The notes: generated from the letters alone by a model not told the origin. Counted from the stretch's first letter, positions 51,187 to 59,727 are shown. The stretch is 64,000 nucleotides of DNA from Streptomyces sp. DG2A-72 (GCF_030499575.1 NZ_JASTLC010000001.1:9820001-9884000); one strand, 5' to 3'. A program made the numbers and translations.

Positions 51187-51639
51187 ATGAGCGCGCAGAC
51201 GTACCTCGCGTACGACTATCCGCTGTTGAGCGCCTTCTGGACCATCTTCGTGGTCTTCCTGTGGATCCTGTGGTTCGTCCTGCTCTTCCGGGTCATCGTC
51301 GACGTCTTCCGTGACGACGACCTGAGCGGCGGGGCCAAGGCCGGCTGGCTGGTGTTCTGCATCGTCCTGCCCTTCCTCGGTGTCTTCGTCTACGTGGTCG
51401 CCCGCGGCAAGGACATGGGGCGCCGCGAGGTGGCGCAGGCCCGCGCACAGCAGGAGGCCTTCGACACGTACGTCCGGGAGACCGCCGGCGCCGGCGAGCA
51501 CCGGCCCACCAGCGCGGACGAACTCGCCAAGCTGTCCGAGATCCGTGCCCGCGGTGACATCACGGACGAGGAGTTCAGCAGGGCGAAGGAACTGGTCCTG
51601 AGCAGCTATGGACCCCCGTCACCCCCCTCCGGCCGCTGA
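51187..51639 (+). CDS. Membrane protein with PLDc_N and SHOCT domains
   Basis: The 150-residue protein has two membrane helices forming a PLDc_N-type region (about 12-72: FWTIFVVFLWILWFVLLFRV, AGWLVFCIVLPFLGVFVY) and a C-terminal SHOCT domain (about 108-140: ELAKLSEIRARGDITDEEF). SHOCT modules are short oligomerisation segments. The function is unknown. GGAGGAGAG precedes the ATG. Confidence 0.88.
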   Translation: MSAQTYLAYDYPLLSAFWTIFVVFLWILWFVLLFRVIVDVFRDDDLSGGAKAGWLVFCIVLPFLGVFVYVVARGKDMGRREVAQARAQQEAFDTYVRETAGAGEHRPTSADELAKLSEIRARGDITDEEFSRAKELVLSSYGPPSPPSGR

Positions 51640-51673
51640 GCGTCGCCGGACCACACCGAATCGAGGCAGCAGG

Positions 51674-52120
51674 ATGACCGCCACACACCCCGCACACCCG
51701 CGGACGGCCGGCCAGGCATGGGCCGGCGGCCTGACCGTCTTCGCGGCCGTCATGCTCATGATTGGAGGCGTCCTCGACATCCTGCGAGGCATCGCAGCGA
51801 TCGCCGAGGACGACGTCTTCGTCACCACCCAGAACTACGTCTTCGAGTTCGACCTCACCAGCTGGGGCTGGATCCACTTGGCCCTGGGCGCGGTCGCGGT
51901 GCTCGTCGGCTTCGGGCTGTTCCAGGCCGCGATGTGGGCCCGCGTCGCGGGCGTGGCCATCGCCGGGCTGGTCATCATCGCCAACTTCCTTTCCCTGCCG
52001 TACTACCCGGTCTGGTCGGTCGTGATGATCGCGATCTCCGGCTTCATCATCTGGGCCCTCTGTGTGTCTCGTGACGGCGAGTCCGCCGCATCGGCCGAGG
52101 GGTCGCCCCGGCGGGTCTGA
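51674..52120 (+). CDS. DUF7144-like four-helix membrane protein
   Basis: The 148-residue protein has four membrane helices (about 15-40, 63-85, 90-110 and 112-132) with WGWIHLALGAVAVLVGFGLF and AGVAIAGLVIIANFLSLPYY, the pattern of Streptomyces DUF7144-type proteins. The function is unknown. GGCAGCAGG lies before the ATG at 51674. It follows the PLDc_N/SHOCT gene by 34 bp. Confidence 0.78.
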   Translation: MTATHPAHPRTAGQAWAGGLTVFAAVMLMIGGVLDILRGIAAIAEDDVFVTTQNYVFEFDLTSWGWIHLALGAVAVLVGFGLFQAAMWARVAGVAIAGLVIIANFLSLPYYPVWSVVMIAISGFIIWALCVSRDGESAASAEGSPRRV

Positions 52121-52148
52121 CGACTCGGCCTGGTCTAGAGTGCACGGG
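52116..52148 (+). promoter_or_regulatory. Probable leaderless promoter of the Ser/Thr kinase gene
   Basis: TAGAGT at 52136-52141 lies seven bases before the GTG at 52149. There is no Shine-Dalgarno sequence in between. This spacing puts the transcription start at or next to the start codon. A TCTGAC at 52116-52121 is a loose -35 candidate. Confidence 0.55.
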
Positions 52149-53981
52149 GTGGACGCGTTGACAACTGAAGATCCGCCCCGCATAGGCCCCTACCGCATGC
52201 TCGCGCGACTCGGCGCGGGCGGCATGGGCCGCGTGTATCTCGCGCGCTCCGAGGGCGGGCGTACGGTCGCCGTGAAAGTGGTCAAGGCCGAGTTCGCCCA
52301 ACACCCGGAATTCCGGCGAAGATTCGCGCTCGAGGTGACCGCCGCCCGGCGCGTCGGCGGAAGTTGGACGGCGCCGGTCCTGGACGCCGACACCGACGCC
52401 GCCACTCCCTGGGTCGCCACCGGCTATGTAGCGGGCCCGGATCTGCACAGCGTGGTCGCCAAGGAACACGGTCCGCTGCCCGAGTACTCGGTGCGGGCCC
52501 TCGCGAACGGTCTCGCCCACGCCCTCCAGGCCATTCACGGGGCGGCGCTCGTCCACCGCGATCTGAAGCCCTCGAACATCCTGCTCACCATCGACGGGCC
52601 GCGCGTCATCGACTTCGGTATCGCCAGAGCCCTGGACATGGTGGCCGACGGCGCGAGGACCCACACCGGGGCCGTCATCGGCTCACCCGGATTCATGTCG
52701 CCCGAGCAGGTACGCGGGCAGCGCCTCACCCCCGCCGCCGACGTCTTCTGCGTCGGCTCCGTCCTCGCATACGCCGCCACCGGCCGGATGCCGTTCGGAA
52801 CGGCGGACAGCGGCGTGCACGCCGTGATGTTCCGGATCGCCGAAGAAGAGCCGGACCTGACCGGCGTACCGCAGGGAATTCTCGAACTCGTACGGGCCTG
52901 TCTGGCGAAGGACCCGACCCAGCGGCCCACGGTGGACCACCTGTTGGCGTGGACCGCCGACGCCGCCATCGACAACGGTCACCCCTGGCTGCCCGGTCCG
53001 CTGCTCGCCCAGCTCGGGCGGCACGCGGCCCAACTCCTCGACGCGGACGCCCCCGCACAGGAGCCAAGCTCTCCGGCGGTACGCATCGCACCGTCGCCGC
53101 CCCCGGCCCCGACCCACGGGTCGAGCGAGGGCCCGACGCGAAAGCCGCGCCGCCGCTCCCGTAGCCGCGCCGCATGGATCGCTGCCGCTACCGGCGTCGC
53201 CGTCACGGCCGCCACCGCCGTCGTACTCACTCAACTCCCCGACGGAAAACCGGCCGACGATCAGCAGGCCGGCGCCGATTCCACCTCCGGCTCCACGGGC
53301 CAGAAGGCGAAGTTCGACGGCGCCTGGGCGGGACTGGTGCAGCGCACGGACAGCTCGATCTCGGACGAGCACGAGTATCTGCGCGTCGATGTCGACGGGG
53401 ACGCCGCGCCGGGGGAGAAGGCCGCCGACTTTCTGTACCTGAGCAAGGATACGTACTGCAAGGTCGAGTCGAGGCTGAGGGCGAAGAAGGGGAACACGAT
53501 GACACTCGCCTCCTTCGACGTGGTGAAGGCCGTTCCCGCCACCGCCGCCCGGCGCGCATGCGATCTGAGGCGGTCCGGCGGCCTCAAGTCCTCGGCGGGC
53601 AAGCTCACTTGGACCATGGGCGACATGACGGCCGACCTCAAGCCCATGGCACGGCCCGGCAGCCGCTCGGTCCCCGGCAAGTTCCTCGGCACGTGGAAGT
53701 CCGAGATCCAGGGCACGCTGACCATCAAGCAGGGGGCCGTCGGCACGAAGGTCGGCACCTACACCGGCTGGTCGATCGACCGGCGCTGCAACGGGACCTC
53801 GCAACTGGTGTCCGCCACCAAGAACATCGTGACCCTGAGCCCACTGGAACTCGACGCCTCCACCCCGCGCACCATCGGCTGCCCGCACGGCGTACCGCAG
53901 ACCATCACCTGGAAGTCGAAGAACCAACTGGAGCTGCGCTACCCCGAGAGCATCGCGGTGGTTCTCACCCGCGTCGAGTGA
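52149..53981 (+). CDS. Receptor-like Ser/Thr protein kinase (Pkn family)
   Basis: The 610-residue protein has a complete Hanks-type kinase domain (about 15-270: LGAGGMGRVYLARS, VAVKVV, HRDLKPSNILL, DFGIARAL, GSPGFMSPEQ), a Pro-rich basic juxtamembrane region, one membrane helix (about 343-365) and an extracellular domain of about 220 residues. The external part has two similar halves with Trp/Gly-rich strands (FDGAWAGLVQRTDSSI; KFLGTWKSEIQGTLTI), no PASTA repeats and several Cys, and is not a family I can name. It should sense an external ligand. GTG start at 52149, probably leaderless. Confidence 0.92.
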   Translation: MDALTTEDPPRIGPYRMLARLGAGGMGRVYLARSEGGRTVAVKVVKAEFAQHPEFRRRFALEVTAARRVGGSWTAPVLDADTDAATPWVATGYVAGPDLHSVVAKEHGPLPEYSVRALANGLAHALQAIHGAALVHRDLKPSNILLTIDGPRVIDFGIARALDMVADGARTHTGAVIGSPGFMSPEQVRGQRLTPAADVFCVGSVLAYAATGRMPFGTADSGVHAVMFRIAEEEPDLTGVPQGILELVRACLAKDPTQRPTVDHLLAWTADAAIDNGHPWLPGPLLAQLGRHAAQLLDADAPAQEPSSPAVRIAPSPPPAPTHGSSEGPTRKPRRRSRSRAAWIAAATGVAVTAATAVVLTQLPDGKPADDQQAGADSTSGSTGQKAKFDGAWAGLVQRTDSSISDEHEYLRVDVDGDAAPGEKAADFLYLSKDTYCKVESRLRAKKGNTMTLASFDVVKAVPATAARRACDLRRSGGLKSSAGKLTWTMGDMTADLKPMARPGSRSVPGKFLGTWKSEIQGTLTIKQGAVGTKVGTYTGWSIDRRCNGTSQLVSATKNIVTLSPLELDASTPRTIGCPHGVPQTITWKSKNQLELRYPESIAVVLTRVE

Positions 53982-53987
53982 GGCAAG

Positions 53988-54136
53988 CAGGCCGGGCGAA
54001 GTCCACTGCGGTTCGGCAGCGCCTCAAGGGGCGCGGGGCTGTATCGATATGCGGCTCCGCCGCGTGGGCGCGACGAGCCACGACGGCGCCGCAGACGATC
54101 GACGACACATCGCTGCACTTCCAGCGGAGCGCTCAG
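53988..54136. repeat. Dispersed intergenic repeat, copy B
   Basis: This copy starts six bases after the kinase stop codon with CAGGCCGGGCGAAGTCCACT and ends CAGCGGAGCGCTCAG. It shares the core GGGGCGCGGGGCTGT, ATCGATATGCGGCTCCGCCG and GGGCGCGACGAGCCACG with copy A at 24847. Its last bases overlap the end of the minus-strand DoxX-like gene by four. Confidence 0.8.
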
Positions 54137-54483
54137 CGTGCGACGCCCAGCACAAGCGCTGCGACGGCCAGCGCCAGGAAGCCGCCCGGAAACACGATCG
54201 TGGCATACACGCGGGGCCGGACATGCGCGGCCACGGCGCCCACGAAGAACAACACGAGCCCCGTGGCGGCGGCGATCCCGATGCCCGGGACCCCGAGCAG
54301 ACCGAGGAGCAGACCGGCGGCTCCCGCGGCCTTGAGCGCACCGAGCCACGGAAGCCACGACTGCGGGACCCCCACCGCGGCCGAGTTCGCCAGGACGAAT
54401 CGGGCCCTCGCGAAGTCGGCGCCCGCGATCGCGGCGTTGGCCAGGATCGTGATGACGGTGATGAACACGTAGGCGGTGACCAT
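54133..54483 (-). CDS. DoxX-like small membrane protein
   Basis: The 116-residue protein has four membrane helices (about 4-22, 42-62, 68-88 and 95-113) and the motif SWLPWLGALKAAGAAGLLLG, typical of the DoxX-like/DUF4267 group of Streptomyces. ATG 54483 is preceded by GGGAGGGCGAG; the extension to 54561 is not supported. It is divergent from the LysR regulator 102 bp away, so is probably its target. Confidence 0.82.
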   Translation of the reverse strand: MVTAYVFITVITILANAAIAGADFARARFVLANSAAVGVPQSWLPWLGALKAAGAAGLLLGLLGVPGIGIAAATGLVLFFVGAVAAHVRPRVYATIVFPGGFLALAVAALVLGVAR

Positions 54484-54585
54484 GTGTCTCGCCCTCCCTT
54501 CGATGGCTTCCCTTCGATCGGCTCGCTGAACAGCCTCGTCGCGCCGTTCGGCGACGTCCAATACCTGCGTCTATAACCTCACGGC

Positions 54586-55482
54586 ATGGATGTGGACACC
54601 CGGCTGCTGCGCTCCTTCGTCGCCGTCGCGGAGGAGGGCACCCTCACCCGTGCCGCGGAACGCCTCTATGTCTCCCAACCGGCGCTCACCAAACAGATCA
54701 AGCAACTCGAAGCCCAGCTGGGCGTACGGCTGTTCACACGCTCCCGCACCGGCATGACCGTCACCGCATCGGGCCGTGCCCTGGCGGAGCGGGCGCCCGC
54801 CCTGCTGGCCGCGTGGGACCAGGTGCTGCGGGAGACCAAGAGCACCGCCGGCCGGGCCGCCCGCGTGCTGCGCGTCGGCTTCCTCGCCAGCGCCGCCAAC
54901 GAGGCGACCCCCCGTATCGTCGCCGAGTTCTCCCGGCGCCGCCCCGGCTGGCGCGCGGACATGCGCCAGGCTCCCTGGTCCGACCCGAGCGGCGGCCTCG
55001 CCGACGGAGAGGTCGACGTGGCACTGCTACGGCTTCCCTTCCCGGGACAGGACACACTGCGCACGGAGCCGCTCTTCACCGAACCGCGCTGGGCAGCCCT
55101 GCCCGCGGACCACCCCCTCGCCGCCCACGACGAGGTCCGTTTCCAGGATCTGTGGGACGAGCCGTTCGTCGCCGCGCCGGCCGAGACCGGCCCGTGGCGT
55201 GAGTACTGGCTGGCCATGGACGAACGCGAGGGCCACCCCGTCCGCATCGGCGCCGTCACCGACCTGCCCGACGACTGGCTGAACGCGATCGCCAACGGCT
55301 ACGGCGTCGCCCTCGCCCCCGCATCCGCCGCCCGCTTCTACGCCCGCCCCGGCATCGTCTACCGCCCCGTCAGCGGCATCGGCCCCAGCCAGGTGGCCGT
55401 CGCCTGGGCGCCCGCCGGCGACACCCATCCGGCCGTCCAGGACTTCGTCCACTGCTGCCTCGAGTACGGCGTCGCGGACTGA
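54586..55482 (+). CDS. LysR-family transcriptional regulator
   Basis: The 298-residue protein has the N-terminal winged helix (RLLRSFVAVAEEGTLTRAAE, VSQPALTKQIKQLEAQLG) and the effector-binding domain (about 92-295: VLRVGFLASAANEATPRIVA). The length is normal. It is divergent from the DoxX-like gene, the usual arrangement for LysR autoregulation and control of the neighbour. Confidence 0.93.
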   Translation: MDVDTRLLRSFVAVAEEGTLTRAAERLYVSQPALTKQIKQLEAQLGVRLFTRSRTGMTVTASGRALAERAPALLAAWDQVLRETKSTAGRAARVLRVGFLASAANEATPRIVAEFSRRRPGWRADMRQAPWSDPSGGLADGEVDVALLRLPFPGQDTLRTEPLFTEPRWAALPADHPLAAHDEVRFQDLWDEPFVAAPAETGPWREYWLAMDEREGHPVRIGAVTDLPDDWLNAIANGYGVALAPASAARFYARPGIVYRPVSGIGPSQVAVAWAPAGDTHPAVQDFVHCCLEYGVAD

Positions 55483-55579
55483 CCACTTCATGGCCCTGCC
55501 ATCCGTGCCCCAAGGCGGGGCAACGCCCCGGCAATGAGCCAATAGTGCAGGTCACGGCTTGGCCAACCCCTTCCCGCAC

Positions 55580-55601
55580 GTTGGCGACAAGTTCATCACC
55601 C
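55580..55601 (+). promoter_or_regulatory. Possible PHO box upstream of the phospholipase gene
   Basis: Two adjoining 11-base units, GTTGGCGACAA and GTTCATCACCC, are spaced like PhoP-binding direct repeats. The second is a fair match to the Streptomyces unit; the first is poor. Phosphate control would fit a secreted phosphodiesterase-type enzyme, but the site is weak. Confidence 0.25.
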
Positions 55602-55709
55602 GCCCCTGACGCCCGGCGCCGACCCTGGCGAAGAGTGATCGGCGGCCCGTCTCCCCACCCGGGCCGACCGTCACCGCGGAGCGCCTCAAGCGCTCAAGAA
55701 GGGGCAATC

Positions 55710-57137
55710 ATGGCTGAGTTGACCCGCCGTAGACTTCTGGGTTCCGCCGCCGGCGCACTGGGCGGCGCCGCGGCCCTCTCCCTCCTCCCGCCCAGCCTGC
55801 AGAAGGCCGTGGCCGCCGAACCGCCGCGGCACAGCTCACTGCGCGACATCGAGCACGTCGTGCTGCTGATGCAGGAGAACCGGTCCTTCGACCACTACTT
55901 CGGCACCCTCTCCGGCGTCCGCGGCTTCGCCGACCCGCACGCACTCAAGCTCGACAACGGACGCTCCGTCTTCTACCAGCCCGACGCCGAGAACCCGAAG
56001 GGCTACCTCCTGCCCTTCCACCTGGACACCCACACGTCCAGCGCACAGGCCATCCCCTCCACGAGCCACGCCTGGTCGGTGCAGCACGAGGCGTGGAACG
56101 GCGGCAAGATGGACCAGTGGCTACCGGCCCACCGCAAGGCCGACGGCGTCAACGGCCCCTATGTGATGGGCTATTACACGCGCGAGGACATCCCGTTCCA
56201 GTTCGCGCTCGCCGAGACCTTCACCATCTGCGACCACTACTTCTGCTCGGTGTTCGGCCCGACCTGGCCGAACCGCCTGTACTGGATGACCGGCACCATC
56301 GACCCCGGCGGCACGCAGGGCGGCCCGATCCTGAGCAACGTGGCGCCGACGCCGTACCGCTGGACGACGTACGCGGAACGCCTCCAGGCCGCCGGGATCA
56401 GCTGGAAGGTGTACCAGCAGGACGACGACTACGGCTGCAACATGCTGGAGCAGTTCGCGTCCTTCAAGAACGCGCAGCCGGGCTCCGACCTGTACGAGCG
56501 GGGCGTACGGCCGCAGCCGGAGGGCACGTTCGAGGACGATGCTCGCAACGACCGCCTTCCGGCGGTGTCGTGGATCATGCCGACGAGCTACCAGTCGGAG
56601 CACCCCGACTATCTCCCGGCCGCGGGCGCCGACTTCGTCGCGTCCAAGCTGGAGGCGATCGCGTCCAACCCGAAGGTGTGGCGCAAGACCGCCTTCATCC
56701 TCAGCTACGACGAGAACGACGGCCTGTTCGACCATGTGGCCCCGCCGACCCCGCCCGCGGGCACGGTGGACGAGTTCGTCCAGGGGCTGCCGATCGGCGG
56801 TGGCTTCCGTGTCCCGGCCATCGTCATCTCGCCCTGGACGGTGGGCGGTTGGGTGGCCTCGGAGACGTTCGACCACACCTCCGCGCTGCGGTTCCTGGAG
56901 TGCTTCACGGGAGTGGAGGAGCCGAACATCACCGACTGGCGGCGCGCCACCTTCGGCGACTTCACCTCCGCGTTCCGTTTCTCGGCCGCCCGCCCCCGGC
57001 CGCCCCGGCTGCCCGACGACACCGCCGAGCAGCTGGAGAAGGCGAAGGAAGAGGTGGCCACCCTGCCGAAGCCGACGCTGCCGGGAGCGGACCAGACGTT
57101 CCCGCATCAGGAGCGGGGGCGCCGGCCGCACGTCTGA
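55710..57137 (+). CDS. Tat-exported phospholipase C/acid phosphatase-family hydrolase
   Basis: The 475-residue protein starts MAELTRRRLLGSAAGALGGA, a strong twin-arginine signal. The mature part is of the phosphoesterase (bacterial non-haemolytic phospholipase C) family: IEHVVLLMQENRSFDHYFGT at the start holds the metal-binding Glu-Asn, then VFGPTWPNRLYWMTGT, LPAVSWIMPTSYQSEHPDY and ILSYDENDGLFDHVAPP. It lacks the C-terminal DUF756 domains of the longest members. It should hydrolyse phosphoesters outside the cell. GAAGGGGC precedes ATG 55710. A hairpin terminator follows the gene. Confidence 0.92.
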   Translation: MAELTRRRLLGSAAGALGGAAALSLLPPSLQKAVAAEPPRHSSLRDIEHVVLLMQENRSFDHYFGTLSGVRGFADPHALKLDNGRSVFYQPDAENPKGYLLPFHLDTHTSSAQAIPSTSHAWSVQHEAWNGGKMDQWLPAHRKADGVNGPYVMGYYTREDIPFQFALAETFTICDHYFCSVFGPTWPNRLYWMTGTIDPGGTQGGPILSNVAPTPYRWTTYAERLQAAGISWKVYQQDDDYGCNMLEQFASFKNAQPGSDLYERGVRPQPEGTFEDDARNDRLPAVSWIMPTSYQSEHPDYLPAAGADFVASKLEAIASNPKVWRKTAFILSYDENDGLFDHVAPPTPPAGTVDEFVQGLPIGGGFRVPAIVISPWTVGGWVASETFDHTSALRFLECFTGVEEPNITDWRRATFGDFTSAFRFSAARPRPPRLPDDTAEQLEKAKEEVATLPKPTLPGADQTFPHQERGRRPHV

Positions 57138-57143
57138 GACGGA

Positions 57144-57174
57144 CCGGGGCCGTGGGCACCGCTCACGGCCCCGG
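57144..57174 (+). terminator. Hairpin terminator after the phospholipase gene
   Basis: CCGGGGCCGTG pairs perfectly over 11 bp with CACGGCCCCGG around a nine-base loop, starting seven bases beyond the stop codon. Confidence 0.7.
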
Positions 57175-57199
57175 CATGCGGCCGGGGCACCGCGGCCTC

Positions 57200-57223
57200 T
57201 ATTTAAGCCTTGCCTTATATAAG
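57200..57223. promoter_or_regulatory. AT-rich operator-like region of the ArsR/SRPBCC operon
   Basis: TATTTAAGCCTTGCC and the perfect palindrome CTTATATAAG (57214-57223) are strikingly AT-rich for this genome and lie 24-47 bp before the ArsR start. ArsR-type repressors typically bind such a dyad over their own promoter. Confidence 0.55.
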
Positions 57224-57246
57224 TCGACGATGGCATAGTCGGTCCT

Positions 57247-57609
57247 GTGCACGCCTTCGACGTCCTTGGGGATCCGGTCAGGCGCCGGATATTGGAGCTA
57301 CTCGCATCCGGAGAGCAGGCGTCGGGCGAGATCAGCGCCGTGATCCGGGACGAGTTCGGGATCTCCCAGCCGGCCGTCTCGCAGCACCTGCGGGTGCTGC
57401 GGGAGAGCGGCTTCACGTCCGTGCGCGCGGAAGGCACACGGCGGCTGTACGCCGTCGACGCCGCGCCGCTGCGTGAGGTGGACGCCTGGCTGGAGAGGTT
57501 CCGGGGGTTCTGGGAGCAGCGGCTCGACGCGCTCGGGACGGAGCTCGCGCGGGGCAAGCGCGAGCGCAGGCTGAGAGAGGAAGAAAGGGGAGCGAGCGGG
57601 GATGAGTGA
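57247..57609 (+). CDS. ArsR-family HTH repressor
   Basis: The 120-residue protein begins VHAFDVLGDPVRRRILELLA and has the ArsR winged helix (FGISQPAVSQHLRVLRESGF, EGTRRLYAVDA). It has no Cys pair for metal binding, so is not an arsenic sensor; this subgroup accompanies SRPBCC genes. GTG start. The coding end overlaps the SRPBCC gene by eight bases, so the two are translated together. Confidence 0.92.
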   Translation: MHAFDVLGDPVRRRILELLASGEQASGEISAVIRDEFGISQPAVSQHLRVLRESGFTSVRAEGTRRLYAVDAAPLREVDAWLERFRGFWEQRLDALGTELARGKRERRLREEERGASGDE

Positions 57610-58234
57610 CATCGTCGACGAGATCAACCGTCGCCACCGTGAGGTCGGCGTCCGCCAGGTCGAGGCGGGCGAGGCGAAGACGGTGCTCCTGCGGCGGACC
57701 TTCGACGCCGGCATTGCCGACGTGTGGGACGCGGTGACCTCGCCCGAGCGGATCAGCCGCTGGTTCCTGCCGGTCAGCGGTGAGCTCAAGCTCGGCGGGC
57801 GCTACCAGCTGGAGGGCAACGCCGGCGGCGAGATCCTCGAATGCGCCGAGCCGACCCGGCTGCGCGTGAGCTGGCTGTACGGGCCCGACCCTGGCTTCAG
57901 CGAGGTCGAGGTGCGACTCACGCCGGACGGCGAGGACCGCACGGTGCTGGAACTGGAGCATGTGGCCGTGGTGCCGGACGACTTCTGGGACCAGTACGGG
58001 CCCGGAGCGGTCGGAGTCGGTTGGGACCTGGGGCTCCTCGGACTCGACAGGCACCTGGCGGGCGGCGAGATCAGCAGGGAGGGGGCGGAGGCCTGGGACA
58101 AGTCGCCCGAGGGCAAGGAGTTCGCGACGCGCTCGGGGGAGGCGTGGGGCGTCGCGTACGCCGCCTCCGGTGCCGAGGCGAAGGTCGTGGCGGCCACGAC
58201 GGCGGCGACGATCGCGTTCTACACGGGAGCGTAG
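57602..58234 (+). CDS. SRPBCC/AHSA1-family protein
   Basis: The 210-residue protein has the AHSA1-type SRPBCC fold: VLLRRTFDAGIADVWDAVTS, ERISRWFLPVSGEL, LGGRYQLEGNAGGEILECA. The domain binds hydrophobic ligands. Its exact role is unknown. The fixed pairing with an ArsR regulator, as here, is common in actinobacteria. AAGGGGAGCGAGCGGGG precedes the ATG. Confidence 0.92.
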   Translation: MSDIVDEINRRHREVGVRQVEAGEAKTVLLRRTFDAGIADVWDAVTSPERISRWFLPVSGELKLGGRYQLEGNAGGEILECAEPTRLRVSWLYGPDPGFSEVEVRLTPDGEDRTVLELEHVAVVPDDFWDQYGPGAVGVGWDLGLLGLDRHLAGGEISREGAEAWDKSPEGKEFATRSGEAWGVAYAASGAEAKVVAATTAATIAFYTGA

Positions 58235-58302
58235 GCGGACCCGATCGTCAACCACGCCCGGAGCAGAGGCATGACGGGGGTGCGGCCGACCTGAGAACGG
58301 CG

Positions 58303-58605
58303 ATGAACAGCCACATCACCCAGGTCATGCAGCACGGGAAAGGCACGCGGCGTCCCGATGGACTGCGTGGCTTCCAGTCGCAGTTCAGCAGCGCGTCCCC
58401 CGTGCCGCCGGACTACGAGGCCAACCTGCGGCGCTTCGCGCACCTGGGCGCCGACGTACAGATCACCGAACTGGACATCGAGGGCTCGGGCACGCCCAGC
58501 GGCAACGGCCCCCTCGCCGCCGGAGCCTCCACGAGCTTCGGCTTCACCGTCATGAAGAACGGCAACACCGCGGCCCCGACGCTCGGTTCCTGCACGGCTT
58601 CCTGA
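58303..58605 (+). pseudogene. GH10 xylanase remnant fused to a CBM2-like end
   Basis: The 100-codon frame joins scraps of a secreted GH10 xylanase in the right order: MNSHITQVMQHGKG (from the barrel region before the catalytic acid), GFQSQFSSASPVPPDYEANL then GADVQITELDIEG, which holds the catalytic nucleophile Glu of GH10. It then jumps to GNGPLAAGASTSFGFTVMKN and APTLGSCTAS, the end of a CBM2-type cellulose-binding module. The signal peptide, most of the barrel, the acid/base Glu, the linker and most of the CBM are missing. The frame is open but the product cannot fold as an enzyme. Confidence 0.8.
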
Positions 58606-58654
58606 CACCCGCGCCCGGCGCGGCGGCCCCGGTCGCCGCACCAGGCCTCCGGGC

Positions 58655-59299
58655 TCAGTTGCCGCGCAGGGTCCGCTTGGCGAGCTGATACGCCGGGAGC
58701 ATCTCCTCGTGTTCCTCGCTGTCCAGGCCTCCGAGATGCACGACGACCGGTCCGTCGGATGTGACGACGGCGAGGGCACGTTCCTTCTTCGTCTCGTCCA
58801 GGAGCTCGCTGGTGTAGAGGTACTCCACCTCGGCGCCGTCGAGGCCGCCCGTCTTGAACGTCCGGTACGTCTCCTCGCTCGCGCCGGCCTCGGCTTCGAC
58901 GAATGCCTCCAGGGCGGTGCGCGCGTCGTCCTTGGCCGGGTCGCCGGTCCAGACGCGGAGGTAGCCGATGTTCCCCGCGGGCTTCGCGTCGATCTCGCAG
59001 GCGAGGGTGACCGGGCCCTGATGGAGGAGCGTGTCGGCGATGTCCGCGGCAGGACCGCCCTCCACGGTCTCGGCCTTCCACTCCTCGGCGATGTCGAAGG
59101 TGACCGGGAGTTCGCAGGAGGAGCCCTCGGCTCCGATGGTGCCCCCCTTGGCGGCAACCGCCCCGTCGGCGCTCGCCGGCGCCGAAGCCTGCTTGTCCTC
59201 CGGCTCCTTCGGCGCGGCCTGCGAACACCCCGTCAGCACCCCCGCCAGCAACGCCACATGCACCGCACCACGCCCCGCGATCCCCGCCCTGACCTGCAT
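58655..59299 (-). CDS. Lipoprotein, unknown function
   Basis: The 214-residue protein has a lipoprotein signal ending VALLAGVLTGCSQ (lipobox LTGC, Cys at about 25), an Ala-rich linker, and a mature alpha/beta domain beginning SSCELPVTFDIAEEWKAETV, with YLRVWTGDPAKDDARTALEA and EVEYLYTSELLDETKKERAL. The pattern resembles Streptomyces lipoproteins of the LpqN/DUF type. No function is known. GGGGAGGGG precedes ATG 59299. Confidence 0.8.
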   Translation of the reverse strand: MQVRAGIAGRGAVHVALLAGVLTGCSQAAPKEPEDKQASAPASADGAVAAKGGTIGAEGSSCELPVTFDIAEEWKAETVEGGPAADIADTLLHQGPVTLACEIDAKPAGNIGYLRVWTGDPAKDDARTALEAFVEAEAGASEETYRTFKTGGLDGAEVEYLYTSELLDETKKERALAVVTSDGPVVVHLGGLDSEEHEEMLPAYQLAKRTLRGN

Positions 59300-59727
59300 C
59301 GAAGCCCCTCCCCAGTGATCCAGGCGGGACACTGTATCGGAGGCACGCCGGCGATGCCCACGGACGTCACGCGGCCCGGTCCTGGACGACAGCGGGCCCT
59401 CCCCGGCGGAGGAGCTCGCGCGGTGACAGCCCGCCGGACAGGCACCACAGCGCGCAGCCGCGGCCCGCCCGGCGACCGCGGCGAACTCCCACCCGCCCAG
59501 ACCTCCGGTACCGAGGTAGGCGGCACCGGCTCCGGCGACCATGACCGCGTTGAAGCGGTGCCGGTGGGGTTCGCGGATGAGGGACTCCTGGGATCTGACG
59601 GTACGTCGGCCGCGCGGCGGGACGGCTCACACGCTGAGTCCGTACAGGGTCGCGCCCCACGGGGATTACCGACACCTTCCGACAGGATGCCGCTACCACA
59701 CGGCGAGGCCGAAAGAGTGAGGGTGAT
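59300..59727. other. Intergenic region, no gene supported
   Basis: Reading frames here lack a start with a ribosome-binding site and show no family match. A minus-strand hydrophobic stretch around 59480-59540 may be a remnant. The right end carries the TetR operator and promoter. Confidence 0.4.

Noticed and set aside
57247..57609. Arsenic-resistance regulator
   Set aside because: The ELCVCDL-type metal site is missing and the coupled gene is SRPBCC, not an arsenite pump or reductase.
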